From Roseateles sp. (GTDB taxonomy: Bacteria > Pseudomonadota > Gammaproteobacteria > Burkholderiales > Burkholderiaceae), in assembly GCA_019232985.1 (NCBI GenBank), contig JAFAMW010000013.1, positions 20,338-84,337 of the forward strand: 64,000 nt of DNA, written 5' to 3'. Position 1 is the stretch's first letter, and each line of letters opens with the position of its first letter. Both the position numbers and the translations under genes were made by a program. Below the pieces are notes generated by a model that was not told the origin of the DNA, searched no databases, and was given only the letters and a program-made list of their open reading frames with translations. Positions 26,183-33,089 of this stretch are shown piece after piece.

Positions 26183-27760
26183 ATGACACTGGCCTCCCGA
26201 GCGCTGACCTGTTTCTTCGTCGCCCTGCTGCTCGCCGGCAGCGCGGCCGCGCGTCCGCTGGTCTTTTGCGCCGAGGCCAGCCCCGAGGGCTTCGACCCGG
26301 GCATGTGGGATAGCCAGACGACCAACACGGTCTCGAACCAGATCTTCCAGGGCCTGCTCGGCTTCAGGCGCGGCTCGACCGAGCTCGCGCCGCGGCTCGC
26401 CGAGTCCTGGGACGTCTCGCCCGACGCGAAGAGCTTCACCTTCCACCTGCGCCACGGCGTGCGCTTCCAGACGCGGCCCTGGTTCACGCCGACGCGCGAG
26501 TTCGACGCCGACGACGTGCTGTTCACGTTCACGCGCTTCGTCGATCCGACCACGCCGTTCAACAAGGCGTTTCCGGTCAACTTCGTCTACCCGAACAATA
26601 TGGGGCTCGCGAAGCTGCTCGCCGGCGTCGACAAGCTCGACGCCTACACCGTGCGCTTCCGCCTGAACCAGCCCAACGTGACCTTCGCGACCAACCTCGC
26701 GATGGCCTGGGCGGGCATCCAGTCGGCCGAGTACGCGGCGCAGCTGCTCCGGGACGGCCACCCCGAGCAGATCGGCCAGCTGCCGGTCGGCACCGGTCCG
26801 TATATGTTCAGGTCCTACGCCAAGGACGACGTGCTGCGCTTCGACCCGAACCCGGACTACTGGGGCGAGCAGCAGCGGGATCGTTTGATCTTCTCGATCA
26901 GCCGCGAGCCGAGCGTGCGCGTGCAGAAGCTGCTCGCCGGCGAATGCCAGATCGCCGCGGCGCTGCGCGACGTCGACGTCGGCACCCTGCTCAAGCGCCC
27001 CGACATCCGCGTCGAGAAAAAGGCCGCGCTGAACGTCTCTTACCTGAGCTTCAACCTCAGGAAGGCGCCGACCGACCAGCGCCTGGTGCGCACCGCGCTC
27101 GACATCGCGATCGACCGCGGCGCGATCTTCCGCGCCCTGTTCCCGCGCGGCGACGCGCTGCAGGCGGTCAGCGCGTTCCCGCCCTCGATCCCCGGCTACG
27201 ACAGCGCGCTGAAGAACGAGTACGACCCGGCCAAGGCGCGCCGCCTGCTCGCCGAGGCGGGCTTCCCGAACGGCTTCGAGATCGACCTCTGGGCCCTGCC
27301 CGTCGTGCGCCCGCCGAACCCGAACGGCGCGCTGATGGCCCAGCTGATCCAGCAGGACTGGGCCAAGATCGGCGTGACCGCGCATATCAGGACCTTCGAG
27401 TGGGGCGAGTACCTGAAGCGCGCGAACCACGGCGAGCACAACATCTACATGAGCCAATGGGCCGGCGAGAGCGGCGACGCCGACGAGTTCCTGACGCCCA
27501 ACCTGTCGTGCGCGGCGAACAAGACCGGCGTGAAGTTCTGCAACAAGGACTTCGACGCGCTGATCGACGCGGCCCGCGCGACGCCCGACCCCGAGCAGCG
27601 CCGCGAGCTATACGTGAAGGCCCAGCAGCTGTTCAAGTACGAGCGGCCGTGGATCACGATGGCGCACTCGAGCGTGTACATCGCGATGCGCCAGAGCGTG
27701 CACGGCTTCATCATGGCGCCGAACGGCGCCGTCGACTTCGAGAACGTTTACCGACAATGA
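26183..27760 (+). CDS. Peptide ABC transporter substrate-binding protein (DppA/DdpA-like)
   Basis: A 525-residue family 5 solute-binding protein. The ATG at 26183 opens a Sec signal peptide (LTCFFVALLLAGSAAA). Typical features are PLVFCAEASPEGFDPG at the mature N-terminus, GLLGFRRGSTELAPRLAESW, VGTGPYMFRSY and the C-terminal MRQSVHGFIMAPNG, close to DppA. Such proteins bind di- or oligopeptides in the periplasm. No permease gene is adjacent. The following genes encode a LysR regulator and a D-Ala-D-Ala dipeptidase, as in ddp operons, which suggests D-Ala-containing peptides as ligand; that is inference. Confidence 0.88.
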   Translation: MTLASRALTCFFVALLLAGSAAARPLVFCAEASPEGFDPGMWDSQTTNTVSNQIFQGLLGFRRGSTELAPRLAESWDVSPDAKSFTFHLRHGVRFQTRPWFTPTREFDADDVLFTFTRFVDPTTPFNKAFPVNFVYPNNMGLAKLLAGVDKLDAYTVRFRLNQPNVTFATNLAMAWAGIQSAEYAAQLLRDGHPEQIGQLPVGTGPYMFRSYAKDDVLRFDPNPDYWGEQQRDRLIFSISREPSVRVQKLLAGECQIAAALRDVDVGTLLKRPDIRVEKKAALNVSYLSFNLRKAPTDQRLVRTALDIAIDRGAIFRALFPRGDALQAVSAFPPSIPGYDSALKNEYDPAKARRLLAEAGFPNGFEIDLWALPVVRPPNPNGALMAQLIQQDWAKIGVTAHIRTFEWGEYLKRANHGEHNIYMSQWAGESGDADEFLTPNLSCAANKTGVKFCNKDFDALIDAARATPDPEQRRELYVKAQQLFKYERPWITMAHSSVYIAMRQSVHGFIMAPNGAVDFENVYRQ

Positions 27761-27821
27761 GGGCCAGCGCCGTCGAATCCGCCGGCGGCCCGGCGGGCGG
27801 CGCGACGAGGAACCCACGCAC

Positions 27822-28724
27822 ATGAGACTCCGGCACATCGAGGTTTTCCACGCGATCATGCAGGCCGGCACGATCAGCGGCGCCGCGCAGCTGCTGCACA
27901 TCTCGCAGCCGGCCGTGACCAAGGTGCTCCAGCATTGCGAGCTGCAGCTCGGCATGCAGCTGTTCGACCGCGTGCGCGGCAAGCTCTACCCGACGCCCGA
28001 GGCCGAGCGCCTGTTCGTCGAGATCGACAAGCTCAATCGCGACCTCGTCGCGATCCGCCGCCTCGCCGCCAACCTCAAGAGCGGCGAGTCCGAGCTCGTG
28101 CGCCTGGTCTCGACGCCGACGCTCGCGGCCGTGCTGATCCCGCCCGCGATGACGCGCTGGAGCCGCGCGTTCCCGCGCGGCCATTGCTCGCTCGCGACCA
28201 ACCACACGCGCGAGATCGTCTCGGCGCTGCTGCTCGGCGAGGCCGACCTCGCGCTGTCGCTGCAGGACCCGCGCCACCCGGGCATCAAGGCCGAGGCGAT
28301 CGCGAGCGGCGCGATGACGGCGATCTGCCCGGTCGCGAGCCCCGAGGGCGAGGGCAGCGGCCCGCTCGCCGTGGCCGACATCCGCAGCGAGGTCGTCGGC
28401 CTCGCCGGCGACGACCCGCTCGCGACCGTCGTGCAGAACGCGAGCGTCGCCCAGCATGTGCCGATCGAATGCCGGATCACGGTGCAGACCTACCAGCTCG
28501 CGCGCGCGCTCGTCGAGGCCGGGGTCGGCATGACCGTCGTCGACCCGTTCACCGCCGCGTCGGCCGACCGCGCGCGCGTGCGCCTGCGCCCGCTCGTGCC
28601 GAGCGTGCCCGTCAACCTCTACCTGCTGACGGCCGCGAGCAGCCCGCTCGCCCAGGCCGCGCGTCGGCTCGTCAAGTTCGTCACCGACGCGGCCAGGGAA
28701 AGCCTGGAGTCGCTGCCCGAATGA
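27822..28724 (+). CDS. LysR family transcriptional regulator of the dipeptidase locus
   Basis: A 300-residue LysR protein with the helix-turn-helix GTISGAAQLLHISQPAVTKV at about residues 16-35 and a standard effector-binding domain. Its stop codon overlaps the start of the D-Ala-D-Ala dipeptidase gene (ATGA), so the two are translationally coupled. It probably controls the neighbouring dipeptidase and L,D-carboxypeptidase genes and perhaps the upstream binding protein. The effector is unknown. Confidence 0.88.
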   Translation: MRLRHIEVFHAIMQAGTISGAAQLLHISQPAVTKVLQHCELQLGMQLFDRVRGKLYPTPEAERLFVEIDKLNRDLVAIRRLAANLKSGESELVRLVSTPTLAAVLIPPAMTRWSRAFPRGHCSLATNHTREIVSALLLGEADLALSLQDPRHPGIKAEAIASGAMTAICPVASPEGEGSGPLAVADIRSEVVGLAGDDPLATVVQNASVAQHVPIECRITVQTYQLARALVEAGVGMTVVDPFTAASADRARVRLRPLVPSVPVNLYLLTAASSPLAQAARRLVKFVTDAARESLESLPE

Positions 28725-29323
28725 TCGCCTGCGAAGACGTCCCCCACCACCCCGACTTCCGGTCGCTGCTGAGCCTCCCCGGCGTCGACGTCGACCTGCG
28801 CTACGCGACGCCCGACAACTTCGTCGGCCGCCCGGTCTACGGCGGGCTCGACTGCGCGTGGCTGCGCCGCGAGGCGGCCGAGGCCCTCGAGCAGGCTGCC
28901 GCGTGGCTCGCGCGCGAGCGCCCGGGCTGGCGCCTGCGCGTGCTCGACGCGCTGCGCCCGCAGCGCGTGCAGGAGCAGCTCTGGGCCGAGCTCGCGGGCA
29001 CGCCGCTGACCGCCTACCTGGCCAACCCCGAGCGCGGCTCGATCCACAGCTTCGGCATGGCCGTCGACCTGACCCTGCTCGACCCTGCGGGCCGCGAGGC
29101 CGACATGGGCTCGGGCTTCGACGAGATGGCCCTGAGCTCGCACCCCGACCACGAGGCCGAGCACCTCGCGCGCGGCCTGCTCGAGGCCGCGCACCTGGTC
29201 GAGCGCGGCTGGCTGCGCGCGGCGATGCGCGCGGCGGGCTTTCACGCGATCAGCACCGAGTGGTGGCATTTCGACTTCGGCGACCGCGTCGCCGTGCGCC
29301 GCGACCTGCCGCGGGTGATGTAA
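28721..29323 (+). CDS. ddpX: D-alanyl-D-alanine dipeptidase (VanX/DdpX family, M15D)
   Basis: The 200-residue enzyme hydrolyses D-Ala-D-Ala to two D-alanines. Zinc ligands and catalytic residues of VanX are all present: His109 and Asp116 in SIHSFGMAVD, Glu180 and His183 in TEWWH, and the transition-state arginine in DALRP (Arg79). There is no signal peptide, so it acts in the cytoplasm on imported dipeptide, as E. coli DdpX does. No VanH or VanA ligase is nearby, so this is catabolic rather than glycopeptide resistance. It sits between the overlapping LysR gene and an L,D-carboxypeptidase gene. Confidence 0.93.
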   Translation: MIACEDVPHHPDFRSLLSLPGVDVDLRYATPDNFVGRPVYGGLDCAWLRREAAEALEQAAAWLARERPGWRLRVLDALRPQRVQEQLWAELAGTPLTAYLANPERGSIHSFGMAVDLTLLDPAGREADMGSGFDEMALSSHPDHEAEHLARGLLEAAHLVERGWLRAAMRAAGFHAISTEWWHFDFGDRVAVRRDLPRVM

Positions 29324-29363
29324 GCAGAGAACGTAGAACGAGCAACCGAGACAAAGGACCCCG

Positions 29364-30434
29364 ATGAGCCTGCTCCGCCGCAATTTCGCCAAGACTCTTG
29401 CCGCCGGCGTGGCCGGCGCCGCCGCGCTGGCCGCGCCAGCCGCGCGCGCCGCCGCGCCGACCGGCACGGCTGCGCGCCCCCCCGTACTCCTGCCCAGGCG
29501 CCTGCAGCCCGGCGACACGATCGCCCTCGTGAGCCCGGCCAACGCGACTTTCGACCGCGAGCAGTTCGACATTGCCCACGAGTCGCTGACCGCGCTCGGC
29601 TTCAAGGTCCGCGAAGGCCGCTTCGCACATGCGCGCCGCGGCGCGTTCGGTGGGACCGACGCCGATCGCGCGGCCGACGTCAACGCGCAGTTTGCCGACG
29701 ACGGCGTGGCCGGCATCATGGCCATGACCGGCGGTTCGGGCTGCAACCGCATCCTCGACAAGCTCGACTACGCGCTGATCCGCCGCAAGCCCAAGTACTT
29801 CGGCGGCTTCTCCGACCTGACCAGCCTCGTCAACGGCATCCACCAGCAGACCGGCCTCGTGACCTTCCACGCGCCGATGGCGACGTCGGAATGGAACGCC
29901 TACAGCGTCGAGGCGTTCCAGTCGCTCGTGATGCGCGGCGAGACGCCGCGGCTTGCCAACCCCGCACCCGAGCTCGGCGACGAGCTCGCCCAGCGCCAGG
30001 ACCGTACGCGCACGATCCGCGGCGGCAAGGCGCGCGGCGTGATCGCCGGCGGCAACCTCGCGGTCCTCACGTCGCTCGCCGGCACGCCCTACTTTCCGGA
30101 CCTGCGCGGCGCGATCCTGTTCATCGAGGAGGTCAACGAGTACATCTACCGCGTCGACCGCATGCTGTCGACGCTGCGCCTGATGGGCGTGCTCGACCAG
30201 GTCGCCGGCGTCGTGCTCGGCCATTTCACGAACTGCGAGCCCGGCACCGACGGCTACGGCGCGCTGACCCTCGACGAGGTCTTCGACGACTATTTCCTGC
30301 CGCTGGGCGTGCCGGTGTACCGCGGCGCGATGATCGGCCATATCCGCCGCAAGCTCACGCTGCCGCTCGGCGGCCAGGCCGAGCTCGACGCGGACGCCTG
30401 CACGCTGCAGATCCTCGCGCCCGCGGTCGCCTGA
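29364..30434 (+). CDS. L,D-carboxypeptidase (S66 family) with Tat-type signal
   Basis: Peptidase S66 enzymes release the terminal D-Ala from murein tetrapeptides. The catalytic triad is present: Ser150 in GFSDLTSL, glutamate in FIEEVNEYIYRVDR, and histidine in IGHIRRKLTLPLGG. Unusually the protein begins with LRRNFAK and an alanine-rich hydrophobic stretch ending ARAAA, a twin-arginine-like signal, implying a periplasmic enzyme; E. coli LdcA is cytosolic. The length of 356 residues includes this leader. It follows ddpX by 40 bases and is the last gene before a GC hairpin. Confidence 0.88.
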   Translation: MSLLRRNFAKTLAAGVAGAAALAAPAARAAAPTGTAARPPVLLPRRLQPGDTIALVSPANATFDREQFDIAHESLTALGFKVREGRFAHARRGAFGGTDADRAADVNAQFADDGVAGIMAMTGGSGCNRILDKLDYALIRRKPKYFGGFSDLTSLVNGIHQQTGLVTFHAPMATSEWNAYSVEAFQSLVMRGETPRLANPAPELGDELAQRQDRTRTIRGGKARGVIAGGNLAVLTSLAGTPYFPDLRGAILFIEEVNEYIYRVDRMLSTLRLMGVLDQVAGVVLGHFTNCEPGTDGYGALTLDEVFDDYFLPLGVPVYRGAMIGHIRRKLTLPLGGQAELDADACTLQILAPAVA

Positions 30435-30442
30435 AACGGCGC

Positions 30443-30467
30443 CCCCCGGCCGCGGCGCGGCCGGGGG
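30443..30467. terminator. GC-rich hairpin between convergent genes
   Basis: A perfect 11-bp stem (30443-30453 with 30457-30467, loop GGC) lies between the L,D-carboxypeptidase stop and the convergent PBP4-type gene. It lacks a T-run on either side, so intrinsic termination is plausible but not assured. Confidence 0.5.
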
Positions 30468-30480
30468 CCGGTTGCGCGGC

Positions 30481-31947
30481 TTACTGCCGCGCGACCCAGT
30501 CGGCCACGGCGTCGAGCACCGCGCGGCCCTTCCTGGAGGCCTGCGGGTCGTTGAGCAGCGCCGCGACGATCCAGGTCCGGCCATGCGCGTCGGGCACGTA
30601 GCCGGCGAGGCCGATCGCGTTGTTCAGCGTGCCGGTCTTCAGGCGCGCGCGCCCGGTCGCCGGGCCGTTCTTGAGGCGGTGGGCGAGCGTGCCGTCGACG
30701 CCGGCGACCGGCAGCGTGCCGAGCAGCTCGGGGCCGTGCAGGCCGTCGTGCGAAGCGAGCAGCAGGGCGGCCTCCTGCGCCGCGGTGATGCGCTCGCTGC
30801 GCGACAGGCCCGAGCCGTTGTCGAGCACGAGGCCGGTCGCGTCGATGCGGTGCTCGGCGAGCCAGGCGCGCTCGACGCGCTCGGCCGCCGCGCGCGTGTC
30901 CTCGCCGGGGGCCGCGACCTGGGCGCCGAGGCGCAGATAGGTCAGGCGCGCGAGCGGGTTGTCCGAGTCCTTCAGGGTCTCGCGCAGCACGTCGGCGAGC
31001 GTGCGGCCTTCGTGGCGCGCGACCACATGGGCGCTCGCGGGCGCGGCGCCCTCGATGTCGCCGGCCGCGAGCGTGCCGCCGAGCTCGGCCCAGATCGTGC
31101 GCACCGCGGCGGCCGCGACGCGCGCGCGGTCGAAGCTGTTGAACCCTTGGGTGCGGGCGCAGCCGCGCGGGAACGGGCCGGTGGCGACGAGCGTCTGGCC
31201 GGCCGCACCGGCGTCGCGCAGCGTCGGCGTGGTCCAGACATCGTCCCAGTTCGCACAGGGCGCGTCGACCAGCACGGCACCGTCGGCGTCGACCTGCAGG
31301 CCCGGCCAGGCCGGGTCCGGGCGCGCGTGCAGCCGCGTTGCGTCAGCGTCGAGCCGCACGTCGACCAGGCCGGCGTTGAGGAACAGCGCGTCGGGGATGG
31401 TGTTGTACGGGAACTCGGGTTCCTCGTCGAAGGCCGGCGCGCCGACATCGAGGCGCGCGGGCCGGAACAGGCTGCGGTCGACGACCAGGCCGCCGCCGAT
31501 CTCGCGCACGCCCTGCTCGCGCAGTTCGCGCAGCAGGTTCCACAGCGCGCCCCAGTCGAGGTCCGTGTCGGCGCCGCCGCGCAGCACGAGCGCGCCGTCG
31601 ACGCGGCCGTCGTGCGGCGTGCCGTCGACCAGCAGCTCGGTGAAGCCCCGCGCGTTGGGGCCGAGCCGGTCGAGCGCGACGACGGCGGTCAGCAGCTTCA
31701 TCGTCGACGCCGGCTGCATCGGCCGGTCGGCGTTCAGGCGCAGGCCCGCGTCGCGCGCGTCGAGCGGGAACGCGACGATCGCGAGGTGCTCGAGCGGGAT
31801 GCCGGCCTGGCTCAGCGCCTGTTCGACCGGCGTCGGCGCCGGGGCGAAGTTCGCACATGCGCCGAGCGCGAGCGTCGCGGCGAGCGCGACGGCGAGGCGG
31901 AACAGGCGGTGCGGGCGGTGCAGTCGGGGACGCGACGCGTGTCTCAT
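30481..31947 (-). CDS. dacB: D-alanyl-D-alanine carboxypeptidase/endopeptidase (PBP4/S13 type) lipoprotein
   Basis: The 488-residue protein has the three penicillin-binding motifs: STMK at Ser81-Lys84, SDN in KDSDNPLAR and KTG in RLKTGTLNNA. It is of the S13 type with a large insertion between the first two motifs. The N-terminus ends in a lipobox LGAC (Cys31), so it is a predicted lipoprotein rather than the soluble periplasmic form of E. coli DacB. It removes the terminal D-Ala or cuts cross-links in murein. It is coupled to the upstream ornithine-cyclodeaminase-type gene by a 4-base overlap. Confidence 0.92.
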   Translation of the reverse strand: MRHASRPRLHRPHRLFRLAVALAATLALGACANFAPAPTPVEQALSQAGIPLEHLAIVAFPLDARDAGLRLNADRPMQPASTMKLLTAVVALDRLGPNARGFTELLVDGTPHDGRVDGALVLRGGADTDLDWGALWNLLRELREQGVREIGGGLVVDRSLFRPARLDVGAPAFDEEPEFPYNTIPDALFLNAGLVDVRLDADATRLHARPDPAWPGLQVDADGAVLVDAPCANWDDVWTTPTLRDAGAAGQTLVATGPFPRGCARTQGFNSFDRARVAAAAVRTIWAELGGTLAAGDIEGAAPASAHVVARHEGRTLADVLRETLKDSDNPLARLTYLRLGAQVAAPGEDTRAAAERVERAWLAEHRIDATGLVLDNGSGLSRSERITAAQEAALLLASHDGLHGPELLGTLPVAGVDGTLAHRLKNGPATGRARLKTGTLNNAIGLAGYVPDAHGRTWIVAALLNDPQASRKGRAVLDAVADWVARQ

Positions 31948-32846
31948 GCGGCCTCCAGCTTCTTGAAGACCCAGTGGGCGATCGCGACGTCCTCGAGGCC
32001 GATGCCGACGCTCTTGTAGACGACGATCGCGTCGCGGCCGAGCGGGCGCGGCGCGGCGAGCAGGCTGCCGAGCTCGACGACCTTGCCCGGCGCGATCGCG
32101 CCGGCGGCCGCGCGCACGAACTCGCCGGCCTCCTGCTCGGCGGCCGGCTTCCATTCGACGGCGACGAGCGCGGCGCGCGCGAGCAGCGCGTCGTCGAGCT
32201 CGCGCGCGGCGGGCTTGCTCGAGCCGACCGCGCAGACCAGCGTGCCCGGGCGCACGAGCGCGCCGTCGAACAAAGGCTCGGCCGCGCGGGTGCAGGTCAC
32301 GATCACGTCGGCCTCGGCGAGCGCGGTCGCCGCGTCGACGGCGTGCGCGCCGATGCGCGCGGCGAACTCGGCCGCGCCGCTGCGTGCGACGACGAGCACG
32401 CGCTCGAAGCCCCAGCATTCGCGCAAGGCGTCGGCGTGCGCCTCGGCCTGGGTGCCGGCGCCGAAGATCGCGAGCACGCGGGCGTCGGGCCGCGCGAGCG
32501 TGTTCACCGCGAGCGCCGTCGTCGCGGCCGTGCGCAGGCGCGTGAGCTCGTTGGCCTCGAGCGTCGCGAGCGGCAGGCCGGTGCGCGCCGAGAACAGCGT
32601 GATGACGAACTGGAACTGGCCGTTGCGCGTTGCGTAGACCTTGGTGCCGAGCACGTCCTGCACGGGCAGGCAGGCGCCCATCGCGCTGACCATCAGCGCC
32701 GCCCCATCGTGGTTCGCGCCGGCCCGGCCGCGGGCGAGCACGGCGGCCTGGCCGCTCCCCATTTGGGTGAAGGCGGCGCGCAACGCGGCGACGGCGTCGG
32801 TGTAGCCGAGCACGGCGCCGACCTCTTGTTCGGTGATCATTCTCAT
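31944..32846 (-). CDS. Ornithine cyclodeaminase/mu-crystallin family enzyme
   Basis: A 300-residue NAD(P)-dependent enzyme with TRLRTAATTALA, Rossmann motif IFGAGTQAEAHADAL and the VGSSKPAARELD region of the OCD/mu-crystallin family. Members include ornithine cyclodeaminase, archaeal alanine dehydrogenase and reductases of cyclic imino acids (pyrroline- or piperideine-2-carboxylate). The start at 32846 gives MRMITEQEV, the family-like N-terminus. Coupling to dacB and nearness to dadA suggest a role with products of D-amino-acid oxidation. The exact reaction is not determinable. Confidence 0.82.
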   Translation of the reverse strand: MRMITEQEVGAVLGYTDAVAALRAAFTQMGSGQAAVLARGRAGANHDGAALMVSAMGACLPVQDVLGTKVYATRNGQFQFVITLFSARTGLPLATLEANELTRLRTAATTALAVNTLARPDARVLAIFGAGTQAEAHADALRECWGFERVLVVARSGAAEFAARIGAHAVDAATALAEADVIVTCTRAAEPLFDGALVRPGTLVCAVGSSKPAARELDDALLARAALVAVEWKPAAEQEAGEFVRAAAGAIAPGKVVELGSLLAAPRPLGRDAIVVYKSVGIGLEDVAIAHWVFKKLEAA

Positions 32847-33089
32847 GGCCGCGACTCTACGGTCTCGAAGCGGTGCGCGCACCCCGGCGCAGCACCAAGA
32901 AACGGCGCGTCAGCCGCGGTTTGATCGGCATCACCGGGAGGCCGCATTCCCGGAAGTTATGCGAACGCGACAAGCATTCATTGCATGCGACGCAACACCT
33001 CCGGTGGCTCCCTATGGTGCCGCCCGAATCCCTCGCTGATGATGAAGTCAAGCTGATTGGCATTTCTAACTTGCCTAGAGGAGATCCAG

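Noticed and set aside
28721..29323. VanX-type glycopeptide resistance cluster
   Set aside because: No VanH dehydrogenase, VanA/B ligase or VanRS pair is present; the context is catabolic.
33050..33075. Sigma-54-like TTGGCA...TTGC upstream of the TonB receptor
   Set aside because: The GG and GC elements are 12 bases apart instead of 10, and the site is too close to the start codon.
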